Source of the DNA: Solen grandis
Lineage: Eukaryota > Mollusca > Bivalvia > Adapedonta > Solenidae
NCBI GenBank assembly: GCA_021229015.1
Contig: CM037781.1
Span: 41,097,417 to 41,161,416 of the forward strand
Length of the DNA: 64,000 bases
Reading direction: 5' to 3'
Made by a program: the position numbers and the translations under genes
Part shown: one piece after another, positions 1 through 12,450 of the stretch
Layout: every line of letters begins with the position of its first letter
Numbering within the stretch: position 1 is the first letter of the stretch
The notes under the pieces: generated by a model
The model's database searches: none
What the model was told of the DNA's origin: nothing
The model's input: the letters and a program-made list of their open reading frames with translations, nothing else

Positions 1-639
1 AGATGTCATGATCGGAAGAGTTGGGTAACCACTTCATACCACCATACCGTACACGATAAATATTTTAAGCTAAATAATATTTTAGCTAAAAGCAATTTAA
101 TTCAGAAAAAAAGAATACACAGATGGAAGGTGAAAGTATTATTAAATATGATCTAACTTTTTATCTTTATTCATCCCCATTAATTAAAACCTTATGATCA
201 GAAATCATTCTATAAATCAAAGATACTGTATCAATTTAAATGTGTTTGATGTAAATGGCATGTTCTCCAATTTGTTACAAGTTAGTGTTGCATTTAATGT
301 AAAACAGTGCTTGTGGAAAGTTAAGTTTCTATTTGAATTAGATTTATTAATAAATTTTGTATTTTTTTTTTACATATAAATTTCATATGGTATTTTCATT
401 AAATGCAATAAACAGTATATAATATAAACTGTTAATGAATTTAATAAAGGGGTAATCAAATGTGTATTTTTTATTTATTTTTTATTAAGAACGTCTCTTC
501 GATATATGTCGTAAAATCTCCCTGGCTGGACCCCAAATCTCCCTGTGAAAATATCAAAATCTCCCTGGGAGACACTGAAAATATGGCATGTATGCTAACG
601 TACAGATTTTTCTAAAAATTTGCATATAAGTACTATAGA
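1..639. other. AT-rich intergenic sequence
   Basis: I see no supportable gene here. The one patterned stretch is 512-580, where a motif containing 'aaatctccctg' occurs three times about 30 bp apart. On the minus strand this stretch is open and preceded by a CAG, but the repetition suggests repeat DNA rather than an exon. Confidence 0.6.
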
Positions 640-1300
640 CTTCAACTTAAAGATCTATGAATTAAAAATAGGGGGTCACTTATGCTTGTTTTAGAGATCA
701 AGCTTATGGTAGGGCATCACTATTTGCTAAAAATTTGTTGAAAAACATGGCATTAAAATATAAGAAAAATTTCGTTTCTAAATACTGTAACAGCATATTA
801 AAATGATATTTTTAAAAAAAATATATCACCATTTGTAACCAATAATGTATTCTATAAGTTCCAGATAAAAATACTGTCAAATATGCATTGAAAATACAAA
901 TCAGACATAAAATCTCATTTGTGACAGGACCAAAATATATACAAAAACTATCCCAAAACTCTGAATTTTTATATATATTTTTCTTAATAAAAAAAAATTC
1001 AACAGACAGATTTGCTTTATTTTTTCTGTGTCAGTTCTCTGATATAAATGCTTTCTGAAAATACATACCTCACTAGATTTGTTTATTTTTAAAACTAAAA
1101 CTGCTTTTCTATTGAAATTTTAGCCAAATTTGCGTAAAAACACTAAAATGTGACTTTTTGTACCTTCAAAATTTGGTAAATATACTTTTGATGATATTCT
1201 TAACACATGAATATTAAAATTTGGGCTTTCTTCTATCAGTCTACTTAAAATAAATGAGAAATTAAAAATTTTTTTTTTACCAAAATCAAAATCAGCTGTA
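640..1300 (+). repeat. Dispersed AT-rich repeat, forward copy
   Basis: Blocks such as 'aaaatgtgactttttgtacc' (1145), the 'tgtgacaggaccaaaatata' stretch (921) and 'attaaaatttgggctt' (1212) recur elsewhere. They are found reversed at 32640-33190 and in part inside the foldback element (19370-19409 plus 21110-21260). The family has no open frame and its class is unknown. The copy is useful because it shows the uninterrupted form of the site hit by the hAT-like element at 19410. Confidence 0.6.
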
Positions 1301-1830
1301 ACCCACTGAAATGTCCATAAGAGTAAAAGTGTACCCTTTAATTAGATTATTATAAAATTCATATAATTCCTTGGTTTAAAAAGTTAAAAATGTACACCTA
1401 TGAAGTATAATGCAGTTTACATTCAAGGATTTTTTTCTCTCCATGTATCAAAAGCATTTTTTTACTCTATCCAGGTGTGACCCATTAAAAATATAAGCAA
1501 ATTTGTCATGTGAATTTATATAAAAAAAATTTTTCCGTTTATTATATAACAAGAAACTTGCAAATAAAGTAATATTAACCTATCTGTGTAATAATATACA
1601 CAGTATATATCCTACTCAAAGTTTACCTTGCATCAAATATTTTCTTAGGTTGTCGTATTCAAAAACTTAAGATATAACATCAGAAACAAAGGAAATATTA
1701 TTTATCTAAATAAAAAAAATAAAAAAATAGAAATCTCTCAATATTATCAAACTTATACTAAACTTTACATACCAATATTTCATATACAAAAAGCTGAATA
1801 TTTTTGCTGATAAGAAACAGTTTTGTTTTT
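1301..1830. other. AT-rich intergenic sequence, nothing recognised
   Basis: Homopolymer A/T runs and no open frame of note. I see no terminal repeats or tRNA-like boxes. Confidence 0.6.
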
Positions 1831-2014
1831 ACCAACCCTATATAGATCACGTTCTACTAACCCTATATAGACGGATTTCTACTGATTCTATGTAGATTTT
1901 CTACTGACCTTATATAGACATTTCTACTGACCCAATATAGATTGATTTCTACTGACCCTATATAGATTGATTTCTACTGACCCTATATAGATTGATTTCT
2001 ACTGACCCTATATA
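1831..2014. repeat. Minisatellite, about 25-bp unit
   Basis: About seven head-to-tail copies of a unit like ctgaccctatatagattgat plus ttcta. The rightmost three or four copies are nearly identical and the leftmost are degenerate and shortened. This fits expansion from the right end. Confidence 0.85.
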
Positions 2015-3257
2015 GAAATAAAGAGGGTCATCACGTGTCCATCAATCTACAAGTAAAAATGTTAGGAACTTGTGAAAGGTGAAACAAACAACTATCATGA
2101 TAACTTCTGGTACAACATTGACTGACTTACCTGTTAATGATAAATCCTGTCATAAACTACACAACCAATCTGATGTAAAAATTACGCTGACATTTTCAAC
2201 AAATTTTTACTAAATGTTCCCTGAATAACGGAATAACATAATCGCCACATTTTGATACAGAAATATTTGTCAGTAATCCTGTCACACCTAGCCCTTAACG
2301 GCTCACTTTTCTGGTAACATTATATTCCACACTCCATTGTTTCCTCATCTATTTTCCAAACAGTTTAAACGCTTTCATTAATATTTTCGAGCAATTTACG
2401 TTATTTTAACAAACCTCCTGCACAAATTCATTACTTAATTGAACAGTTATACACCCTGCTTTACACAGTATAATCAATAGAAATTCATTTTGTTGCCAGA
2501 AGCAAATTTCAGCCATTTTATCCAACCTGTGATTATTGTTGCATTATTAAATATTATAACAGCAAATTGTATTCAGTTGAGTATAAATAACAATTGCTGA
2601 TGATCCTATAAAACTACGATATTAATTTCCATAGAAAATCTGAGCACATGGAGTTATTTGAACATACTGTATGACTGAAATAATACTGCCTTACAACTGA
2701 TGCTCACATATTTTTCCGGATCTTTCCGTCATTTTATATTATATTTTCAGGCGTGTGAAATTCCACATGCCTGCTCGTCCTGATCAATGAAAAACAGTGC
2801 AGTGTGAGTAAAAATTATTATTATTATTAATTTTTTTTTGTAAACTTTCTTGATGTTGCTCTCAAATTTTGGAAGGGCTACAAGGTGAGTGATGATTTTA
2901 GGAATTTTACACCCCTGTTTTACATGTAAGAGTTTATAATTAATAATTATGATTATATTCGATATTTCCTAATATTATTCAAGATACTATTACTATATAA
3001 GATGTTGACGTAAAAGTGCTTGCATTAATGATTTATTGTAATAAGTTAGTGCTATGTGTAAATGCAAAAATAAAACCATTCTATCATGAAATATATCCAA
3101 AAATATTTACAAATCTAATATAAAACAGACATGATGTAAATCTATTAACATTACTTGCATTAATTTGAAGAAACAGTATGCCTGTCATTCTAGTTTGTGT
3201 TAGATATTCATTACTACAGTATGTTTCTATGTAAAATGCCAATATACTTACAAGCTA
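2015..3257. other. Intergenic sequence, nothing recognised
   Basis: Short open frames only, with no splice-flanked exon candidate. A short (TTA)n run lies near 2816-2828. Confidence 0.55.
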
Positions 3258-3477
3258 TTAACCCTTTCCCTCATATAGACTCATTTTGACGCACTCAATA
3301 GGTACCACATAAAGCCTGATCTGCAGAAAACCACAGTTAAACCTTACCAAATTTAATTATAAACTCATTCAGACATGAGGGCAGCAACAGCTAAAACCTG
3401 ATTCAGCTACTCGAGGTGATCGGTTATGCTGTTCGCATAGGTCTTTTCATGGTTTCCTCTATGAGGGAAAGGGTTAA
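3258..3477 (+). mobile_element. TTAA-flanked foldback MITE, family A (copy 1)
   Basis: The element is bounded on both sides by TTAA. Its termini are inverted: TTAACCCTTTCCCTCATA on the left and TATGAGGGAAAGGGTTAA on the right. TTAA target duplication with termini starting CCC fits a piggyBac-type non-autonomous element; this is inferred from family knowledge, and no transposase is present. The interior is shared with copies at 13233, 14181 and 16151, but this copy has lost most of the central hairpin. Confidence 0.85.
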
Positions 3478-4031
3478 AATAATTTTCACAAGACACAGCT
3501 AAATAAAACCTGTCCTCGTACCAGACTGAAATGTACGCATAGTTTTTTATGTTATTTAAAATAAATATATAAAAATTAAATGAAATGTATGTATTTTCTT
3601 TACTAGTGAAATATATAATTGTATAAAAGAAAGTTTTGCAAAAATATCATTTTTTATTTTATTTTTTGCCTTTAAATAAAATTTATACTGAAATATATCT
3701 ATTGCTTATACTATAAATTAAGAAAATTCTTGTACAAAAACATTTCAAAGTGAAGGAAAATTTGTGTTCACATGGTTTGTTTGCTGGTTTTCATTTTTTT
3801 AACGCCACATCTACTCTATTTCAGACATTCCTTATTGTTTTGTTGTAAAATAAAAATGTACAGAAAAATATGATACAATATTTTTTTTTAATCAAATATT
3901 TTTCCTACAATGACTTATGTTGGAAAGCTGAAATAACAGACTGAAAGGAAAGTTAGTTATTTTCTTTTTCCCTTGCATACATAAATCACATTAAATACCC
4001 CCTCTTTGACATACATTATCAAATGGGGACT
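3478..4031. other. AT-rich spacer between two MITEs
   Basis: Nothing recognised beyond A/T homopolymers. Confidence 0.55.
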
Positions 4032-4266
4032 TTAACCCTTTACCTCATGAATATTCATGTTCAGATTTATGACTTGATGAATATTAATTAACTGCTTATT
4101 AAATAATGGATTTTTCTTTGCCAAAGATGGCAGTGTAGAATCTGAGCTACAATATTGTATGAGTAAACAGAGGAGACCCTGATCAGACTCCTTTAGAAGC
4201 TTGATGACCTGGGTCTGCTCTGTTCGCCAATGCATCAAAATGAGACTATATAAAGTAAAGGGTTAC
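4032..4266 (+). mobile_element. TTAA-flanked MITE, family B (copy 1)
   Basis: It starts TTAACCCTTTACCTCATGAA and ends in the rough reverse complement TATAAAGTAAAGGGTTAC. Related copies at 11420 and 15100 share the start, the 'gatgaata' block and the 'aacagaggagaccctgatca' block. The outer 10 bp resemble family A, so the two may be mobilised by the same kind of transposase (inference). Confidence 0.8.
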
Positions 4267-5340
4267 AAAAGCCTCACCTTGGAAAAATGTTTGAATGTTT
4301 TATTTTATGTTTGTTTTCTGTTTTTTTTTTATGATTTTTTATTATTACTTAGAAATGTAATGAGGCAAATTTCAGCAAAAGATTGGTGCCTTTTTTTAAT
4401 ATGCTATTTTTATTTCATCACTAATGAAAAACATATTTAAAGAAGGGGTGAGCCTGTGGAAAAAAAAAAATGGCTTGACAATTTTTTTTTACCTTAGGGG
4501 TAAATATATCTTTCTTTATCTTTTTAAGTATCCCCCACCTTCAATACCTGCTTTGTGAAACAGTTCAGGTATTTCTTAGTTATGTCACTCTGTTTGATTC
4601 ATAATTTTATAATTTTGCTTTAAATTTACCTTTAAGGCCTTTTTTTTCAGAAGGGGCCAAATAATACTATTTGGGAGATGGGGAGAATCAGAAATCGCCA
4701 TTTTCTTTACATTGGGGAAAGAGAAAACCCAGGGTTCAGATAAAACAAGGAAAGCTGCATGAATTTAAAATAATGTTCAGCAGAAAAGGTGTTTTTGAAT
4801 GGCTCCTGATATGAAGATGGCCCCGCCCCCTTAAAACTCTGTTTTTTAATCATTTTATAATAATTGACAGTAATCAATACCCTGTTTTCTTATATTTAGC
4901 ATTCAATAATTTTATTCAAATCTCTTTTTTCCTCCTAGAAAATCTGAAAAACTCTCAGATTTAAATGATGATCATTAAATTTATTCTGAGATCGGGCTGT
5001 GAAAATTGCAAAAAGAGTAATCTTCTTGCCACATTAAAAAATATTTTTTAATTTTCGAATTTAGGCCAGAATTGTGTTAAAATATATTAAAGAGCCATGA
5101 TCAGTGAAATAAAAAAAAATTAAAAAAATGAAGGTAATGAAACAAAATATAATTCCAAGTGGACAATAAGTAAATAGAATGCAAGCTGACCAATGATCTG
5201 GTGTTAAGTGTATACAAAAATAGAAGAAAATGCAAGTTCTATGGCCAGCCCTCAAATAATCATATTTAATAATATTTAAATATAACTTTTTAATTGTCAA
5301 AAAGAATTTAAATGTTTATTTCCCCTTATTTTTTTTATCG
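4267..5340. other. Intergenic sequence, nothing recognised
   Basis: Only short frames broken by homopolymers. I find no splice-site-flanked exon and no terminal inverted repeats. Confidence 0.55.
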
Positions 5341-5394
5341 TCTCCAAATGACTGAAACTCTATCAGTGGGACGTTAAACCCAACAAATAAACAA
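5341..5394 (+). mobile_element. SINE 3' tail fragment
   Basis: The piece reads 'ccaaatgactgaaactctat', then a GGGACGTTAAACCC block and an (AACAAATA) tail. The same tail, on the minus strand, ends the fragment at 12305-12450. A related ATGA-TGAAATACT...GACGGTAAACCCC tail ends the tRNA-Ser SINEs. Confidence 0.65.
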
Positions 5395-6174
5395 TCCTCT
5401 TAATTTTAGTTACTATACGCGTTTTATGAATTGTTTTGTTTATAAAGAAAATAAATCTGTATTCTACATTTGCTATGACCAATCTTTTCAATTATTTGTA
5501 TACTAAATACTATTAAAGTAGATATAAAGAACATTAATGCTGGTTAGTTATATGTGCATATGCAAAATTTTAACAACTAAACTGTTTACTACATTACATA
5601 ATTGATAAAAATCATATTTGATTATAATAATAAGTTAACAGAAAATACTATGAAACATAATAATACTAATGTTATTCTTTTCAGTGTATTTTTAGAGAAA
5701 TTAATATGCAGTTGTGACTTTATTCACAACACCAAAATGTTGATTTACTATTTTTGATAAACTCAATAAAATAAAATTATAATCACATAATATATATAAT
5801 ACATACATGAAATAAATATGAATGAGAAAGTAACATCTGTTAAAAACGTCAGAAATATCTAAAAAAAATTACTAAAGAAAGGCTAAACTTGAATTGCATC
5901 CTTTTTTCTTAATTGTAGGTTCACAGTCAGAAATTAGACAGTTTTTGTTGATTTTGTTTACCAAAACTATGCAGTTAAAACTTAATGAAAATTTGGTAAA
6001 TATAACAAAATATATCTTAATTTCTTTAACCTTTGAATGACCCCACATCCACACACTCTCCACTTGTCCTCGAGTATTATTGAAAAATGAACATTTTAGA
6101 ACCAAGTTTCACTGGCTGATCAAGACACGCCCCTCTGTCCGACATCAGACAATGGACAGTACACCCTGTACTGA
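5395..6174. other. AT-rich intergenic sequence, nothing recognised
   Basis: No coding or repeat signal that I can support. Confidence 0.55.
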
Positions 6175-6318
6175 GTGGCTATTGTTACTGACCACTATTG
6201 TTATACTGGTGTCCACTCAACGATCACACTTGATAAACTGACCAACCAGTGGGAGAAAGCAGAAACCAACTGCCAGAGAATGCTATACTACCCCGTGATG
6301 TCCCCACTGGTCATATGA
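6175..6318 (+). pseudogene. Possible C-type-lectin-like domain fragment (decayed)
   Basis: One plus-strand frame, open between stops at 6172-6174 and 6316-6318, reads ...DHYCYTGV..., then TNQWEKAETNCQRM (about 6235-6279). The spacing CY-x(n)-W-x-x-A-x-x-x-C matches the start of a C-type lectin domain. The next residues, YPVMSPL, would fit the beta-strand region, but the frame then stops. Upstream, another frame reads a similar SGYCY just before its own stop. The local base composition is less AT-rich than the flanks. I see no intact exon boundaries, so this is probably a relic. Chance resemblance is possible given the short length. Confidence 0.35.
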
Positions 6319-9255
6319 CAATAGAAGACCAAGATTAATTTACGCGGCTCTTTTACATCCAATCAAATGTCTAATCTGACCCAATCTTTTTCACCATCAA
6401 AGTTTGACAAAAATTGCTTGAAGTAAACACTTTTTCATTTATCAGATTTCCCCATGCCAGAATTCACTGAAGATGAAATTAGTTTTTTGTTTCCATGAAA
6501 AGCAAAGCTTTCAGAACATGGAAAGAAATTTCTATGATTTAGAATTTTCTGCAAATATTTCATATGCTGTACTGAAATTTTAGAATAAAACAGAAGATAA
6601 AAAAAAAACATTTCAAATAAAAAGATGATTCTGCAGTGCAAGCTTCAGAAAAGCAATAGTATTTTCGAAAAATTAAAAAAAAATATCAACACAAAAATTA
6701 GTTTTCATCTCAGAGTTAACTTTTAAGAGGAAAAATGACATTTAAAAGCATCAAAAATATTTATGAGGAAAAAAAACAACAACAAAAAAACACATTCACT
6801 TTAAAGACGTGCGGTATGTGTTTCATTAACATTATAAAAAGGCACTTGATTTTTTCATATCTTTAGCTGAAGTCAAACTTTTGCTTGAACTTAATTTGAT
6901 CTCTTAATTTTTTTTTTTCAAACTTGAATGGATTTCAGTATATTTTTATTATAAAAAGAGTTTTTATAAATTTTCATTTAAAAGATAAATGAAAAAATAA
7001 AGAAATAAGAAAATAAAGGAAACCCTTTCCATGACTGACAGAGGATGGGTTGGGGGTGAGGTCAACGGCTGGGGTCAAGGTTACATTGGGTGACACTATA
7101 TTCAATGTCTCTAGCTGCTGCAATACAAACTTGATAACTGTAAAGCTTACAAGAAATTGTGAGATCAAAATTTTTTGAATCACAGTTTTCCATGACACTT
7201 AAAAGTGTCCCTTTTGACCCTCAAATTATATAAATGGCCCCCAATTTGGTTTCTTTACCTAAATATCAAGGGGACACATGACCTGCATTTGTGAAATGAA
7301 GGAGAACCCTGTAGATCCTATATGACATCTTTGTATCTTCCCTAGTGAAATTTTAAGACAGCTGTATTTCTGAAATATTAATCAACCTACTGAATAAGCA
7401 CACTGTAATGATGAAGAAAACAGATCTCCTATACATATACTAATAGTATGAGTAATTAGAAAAGGTCATTTAAAAGTAAATTTTTTTTTTATCATACTCA
7501 ACTTGAACTCGATCAGGCTCAAAATTAAATACTTTTACATAACTCACAGTAGTACTCATAAATACTTAGGAATATAAGTCGTCATTCCTTAATTTCCATT
7601 AATATATTACTATAAATACCCAAATTCTTGTTTTTGATCTTATCAATCAGTAAATAACCTGTTCTAACATTTATTTATCTATATCACAATGCCAAAAAGT
7701 ATAGTTTTCTTAATATGAAGGCAAACATTCTCAATGAATACACAGAAGAAAAATAAAAGGTTCAATTTGCTTAATAAATGGCAGTTAGAGGATTCTCATA
7801 AAGGTAGTTCATATAATTTATATAAACAGCAATCTTGATGAACTGAACGATATACCTTTTGCATTAATTCCTTAAATTACTGGAATTTCCCAATTTCTAT
7901 CATTATTACATGAAAGAGTATAGGTAAAAAAAAACAAAAAAAACAAAAAAACCTGCTATTTACAACAACTTCCTCAAATACTCTGTGATACAGAAATGGT
8001 ATTAGCTTATCAGAAGTCTTTAATCTTTTAAATATTTATACTTATGCTAATTAGGAATGGTAAATTTTAGTCAGATGTTACTTTGTTGCTTTAAACCATT
8101 TATCTGAGATAATATATTAAACATCTTTATCAATATTACACTCACTATGACGATATATGATAAAGAAAAACTGAAGTATTGTAAGTGAGAAAATACAATC
8201 TTTTTCTTGAAAACAAAGAAATATTGAAATATAAGATAATTTTAATACAGCCCTTGCTAGTTATATCAAGGGCTGACTGCAAATTTTTATTCTAAATGCA
8301 TATTGAAAAATAGGAGGTGGAAGATTTTGTAGTCAGCCGGCATTACACTTTTCACTAATATATCTGTAAGAAAGCTGAAATTTGTAAATCTAAAAAAAAC
8401 CATTTCACTTCAATTCATTTTAGTGACTAAATGCCTTTTCTAGAAATACACTACTTGTATTTTATACTTACATTCAGTAAGAAGAATGAGAAACATAATA
8501 TCTTTATTATACCTTCAGTTGCAAAAGAAAGTGTGCCATTAGACTTTCATAAGTTTAGATGTTACTATTTCTTTCAGAAATAATATTGTCAAAATTCTGA
8601 GTACTTTATGGACAATATTGATTTTGAAAACACTGATAATTTCAGGGATTGTTTGTAACCCAAATATAATACAACTCTCAAAGAAATAATGCATTTGATT
8701 GACAAAATCCTGAGTGTACACACTCTTTTACAACTGAGTATATTTCACTGACTCCTAGATCTGCTAACAAAGCAAAAACTATATCAGAAACCATCTTTGT
8801 CCATTTGTCTGTTAATCCTTATTAAATCAAGCAAGTCTATATTTGCCTTTTTCATAACCATTACACAAGGAAATACAACCTTGGTAAGAAAGAGATCATA
8901 ATTATTAAAAGTAAAAACTTTTTTAGGTTTGAGGCACAGTGATAAATATTAAAGAAATTAGAAAAATAAAGGAAATAAATCTAAACGCTTCAACTTATGT
9001 TGCAGTTACAATCAAATTTTTTATAATAAGTACCGAGCAAAAAATTAAAGTTAAAAAAAAAAAAAATGTACTGAGATCTGCAAAGAATTCAACTCAGAAA
9101 CGGCAAATTTTCTGTTTCTTAGAAATAAAAAACCCTGCGAAACTTTCTTTTTTTCAATTTTTAATTTGCTTGCAGTAGGAAAGAAAAAAGGCAATGTAAT
9201 AAGATGGAATCAAGACTCATTAATCTTTTACAGTAATGGTAATTTAGTGAGATAA
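6319..9255. other. Long AT-rich intergenic stretch
   Basis: About 2.9 kb with no supportable gene. A more G-rich island at 7020-7110 has an open minus-strand frame but no exon borders, homology or repeat partner that I can see. The rest is A/T homopolymers and short frames. Confidence 0.55.
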
Positions 9256-9640
9256 ATAGCTCACCAATTAACTTACAGAGCAGAACCCCCCGCCCCCCCC
9301 CCCTGAAAAAACAAAACAAAATCATTACAACAATTGAAGTAAAGGGAAAAAATAAAAATACACTGAGCCACAACTGGCATATTAATCTCAATCCATGGCA
9401 TATAACATGTTAAAATGACCGGTTCAAAGGGGAACTTTATCAAACTACAAAAACATTTGCAATTAACCAAATTGCAAGAACAGTTGCTATTAATAAAACT
9501 GCAAGAAAATTTTACAATTAACAAATTAAAAAAACCAAAACTGCATGAACATTTGCAATTAACCAAATTACAAGAACACTTGTAACAACCGCAAAAATGT
9601 TTGCAATATACAGTCAAAGAATGGGCCCATATGAGATAAC
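9256..9640. repeat. Poly-C tract and degenerate ~30-bp repeat
   Basis: A C-rich run at 9287-9303 (cccccgcc plus 11 C) precedes 9440-9610. There, units built on 'caattaaccaaattgcaaga' plus 'acatttg' repeat degenerately five or six times. Cysteine-rich minus-strand frames here are a by-product of the repeated TGCAA/TTGCA words. Confidence 0.65.
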
Positions 9641-10224
9641 AGGTTCATCTACAGACAAAAAAACATTATGGATAGTTTATCAGGGAAATTATTGGTAACA
9701 TCAAAAGAAAGGATGTGGCTGATATTGAACAAGAATTGAACTAAATGAAGGCATGAGTCATTCAGAGCTGTGCAAGCAAAACAGTGTACAATAATATTTA
9801 AGCAAACCCGAGACGGAGAATTTATAGAGCATTGATTGTTGTAAAATGGTTGGTCAAACAGCTGATAGGAGCAGAATGACCTTCGAGAAATATACTGAAA
9901 CAAAATCATCTGTCACAAAGGAGAAAAGCTTAATCATATGAAGGTGTCTTATAATGACAACATGCAGACGACAGATTAATGATAAAATGGAAAAAGTATA
10001 TTAGTCTACACACTGCATTAAAAATTCCCTAAAAATCACATAAATGAATTAGTTTATATTCATATAACCTGCAAGTATTAAAAAAACTGAAGAAACAAAT
10101 AATCAGTAGTTAAAAGATAATCACAGGATAATCACAGAGATTCACAAGATAGCAAAGATAAAGAAATCTGTAGAAATTAGTATTTACATTAAGCCTTATA
10201 TTATAATATCCAGATAAGCAAGGA
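9641..10224. other. Intergenic sequence, nothing recognised
   Basis: Short frames only. Confidence 0.5.
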
Positions 10225-10480
10225 TCACAAAAGCAAGGGCTGATAAGCCTTTAGGCTGCAGAGCACCACACTGTCACCAAATCCACTGCCAACTGTCTGA
10301 ATCTCCTGGTCTTTCATGCGACATAGCTCAAGCAAATAAGATGGCAATCTAATCCAAAATTTCCAACTCTGAAGTGCAAATGCATCAATATATCCATGAT
10401 TATTTTTGTTTTTAAATATAAGTGCCATGTGGAAGCAAAAGCGAAAGCAAAACAAGAAAAAAAAAAAAAAAAAAAAAAAG
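10225..10480 (-). other. Unexplained GC-richer block ending in a poly-T/poly-A run
   Basis: The minus-strand frame 10225-10437 (after a 23-base A run at 10457-10479 on the plus strand) is open and less AT-rich than the flanks. It includes WKFWIRLPSYLLELCRMKDQ and ends LLL-stop. I do not recognise it. The adjacent homopolymer and lack of a clear acceptor make a retroposed fragment more likely than a host exon. Confidence 0.3.
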
Positions 10481-10894
10481 CATTGTATATACCAATGAGA
10501 AGCATTTATGTTTTGCACACAAGCACAATTTGCTGCTATTACACCACTGTTCAGAATCACTCTTGAGGTTGACAGGCAAGGTAGGTAAGGAGCGAGTTTT
10601 CACCTATAGCATTCCTGCTCCCTGATGGTAAAAGCCAGTGTTGTAAACCCAAGGAAGCCTAGTGAACGACCAACTTTTCCAATACAACATACATTGGCAG
10701 GAATGGCTGATCAAGAAATATGCACACCCTCAATTATAATTCGCTATCTAAGCAATATTTCTCTACCACTGAGCATCTCCCCCCTTTTTCCAGTAGAGCC
10801 CTGGTTTTTTCCCCCGACAGTGTGCGAATCAGCAGAACTATTTGTGCTGAATGGCCCATCCTTCCATTTCCACATCACAACAAATGTGACTCAC
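10481..10894. other. GC-richer sequence downstream of the possible exon, nothing recognised
   Basis: The composition is more mixed than in the flanks, but I find no splice-flanked frame, repeat partner or tRNA-like box. Confidence 0.45.
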
Positions 10895-11062
10895 CGCTCC
10901 TTGTGACTCATCGCAATGGCCTTGTTTTCCGGAGCCAATTACATCATCGCTGCAGTCACGTTTCTCTTCTGCGTCCGCCGCCACACCGCCACACCGAACA
11001 ACAGACGTCAATTTCAAGCTTTTACAATCTGTGTCAATATCAGCCGCTGATGACTCTGTATC
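10895..11062 (-). CDS. Possible internal exon of an unknown acidic protein
   Basis: Read on the minus strand, a polypyrimidine-CAG acceptor (AG at 11063-11064, context TATTTTTCAG) is followed by 168 nt of open frame. The frame ends at a strong donor, GCG followed by GTGAGT (GT at 10893-10894). The exon is symmetrical, phase 0 on both sides, and encodes 56 residues beginning DTESSAADIDTDCKSLKL. It is rich in D/E/S/G with several Cys and has no domain I recognise; it may be a disordered cytoplasmic segment. Base composition is clearly higher in GC and CpG than the surroundings. No neighbouring exon could be identified, so this rests on the splice sites, the open frame and composition alone. The open frame also continues past the donor to a stop, so it could instead be a terminal exon. 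Confidence 0.4.
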
Positions 11063-11419
11063 CTGAAAAATAGTTATTGGGAAAAAAAAATTGAAACCGA
11101 AATAGATCACTAATCAATAATAGAGTGCCTTTACAAGCATGACAGCAAGTTACGAAATGCGATCAAAGCACTAAATATGTTCATGACACAATTTCTAAAA
11201 TTGTCTACCACAGTACTGGGTCGCAGGTAATACTTGATTCCATGATGCACTGAACTCAGTTTCATGCACACCTGTCTAACCTTTAAAGTTACAAATATCT
11301 CTTAATAGCCAAATAAGCATGTATATTTCATATAAGTAATTTTCCTATAATTACTTTACATTCTGCATTGTTATTTTTTTTTTTTCTTATCATTTATTGA
11401 TTTATTTACTTTGAAATGT
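11063..11419. other. Probable intron or intergenic sequence
   Basis: Nothing recognised. It would be intron upstream of the possible exon if that exon is real. Confidence 0.4.
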
Positions 11420-11633
11420 TTAACCCTTTATCTCATGAATATTCATGAACAAAACAGATGATGTGATGAATAATCATTTTCTGGTATATGAAACAATGAT
11501 TTTTTTTTTTTTGGCATGCAGACCATAGAGTCTGAGTGAGCCAACAGAGGAGACCCTAATCAGACAGTTCCTGGGTCTATGTAGTCTGTTTGCTAAGGCA
11601 TCGAGATACATCTATATAAGGTAAAGTGTGAAA
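11420..11633 (+). mobile_element. TTAA-flanked MITE, family B (copy 2)
   Basis: It starts TTAACCCTTTATCTCATGAA and ends with a degraded 'tatataaggtaaagtg'. It shares the internal 'aacagaggagaccctaatca' block with the copy at 4032. The right TTAA is lost. Confidence 0.75.
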
Positions 11634-12304
11634 TAACACACCAGATATGGACTGTCAATATCTGTCCCTATTTCATCCCCTCATTATCTTCATCTCATTT
11701 TATATATTCATATATCAATGTGTTATTTATTGACAAGTTTATATACAGCTACTTTTTTATCACCTCAGCAAAACTCATTAAGTCATGTCAATATTTTCTG
11801 ATAAGAAAATTGAAAGGGCATGACCAATGTGACATTTGGCATAGTTTTTCAATTCTTTTTTTTTTCACAAAAAATTATTTGACACTTATTATTTTAAAGA
11901 GTGACAATTTCCTTTCCAAGTCACTGCATGACAGGCACTCAAATTACATATGTTGCTGACAGTATGGGGAATGACATTTCTCAGTGATTGAAATACAATA
12001 ATGAACAAAGCAAACCAGGATTGCATTTCAAGAAATTTCCATAAACTCAAAATCTTTAGTTCCCTTATTCAATGACATAACCTTTCTTCTGTTTAATTTT
12101 GCATTTATGCTTTTATTACAGCATGATCTTACAAAAGATTATCTTAAATTTCTTTAAAAGATATAATATTTATGGTGATATATTTGTTTTTTTGAGTTGA
12201 GGGAACACTCAATTTGAGGTGTTCTATGAAATACAGGCAAGAGCCTATCCTTGGGGACGCTATACCAATTGATTTCTTTTTCATTTTGGGTTGAACATTT
12301 TTAT
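11634..12304. other. Intergenic sequence, nothing recognised
   Basis: No supportable feature. Confidence 0.5.
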
Positions 12305-12450
12305 ACCCTTTGTTGGGTTTAACATTCCACCAACAGTATTTTAGTCATTTGGAGATGATGTCTACTTGAGAAAGATATAGTGCTGCCACACTGCAGTATC
12401 ACGCTGTAGACATGTGGCATGAGACCATACTCAGTCACATTATACCTTTT
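12305..12450 (-). mobile_element. SINE fragment (3' part)
   Basis: On the minus strand the piece ends CCAAATGACTAAAATACTG, then a GTGGAATGTTAAACCCAACA block. This is the tail seen at 5341. Its upstream body includes 'GGTCTCATGCCACATGTCTA'. I see no clear A or B box, so the tRNA head is missing or too diverged. Confidence 0.6.

Noticed and set aside
9273..9617. A cysteine-rich 114-codon minus-strand protein
   Set aside because: The cysteines come from a degenerate ~30-bp DNA repeat and the C-rich tract; overlapping frames are equally open.
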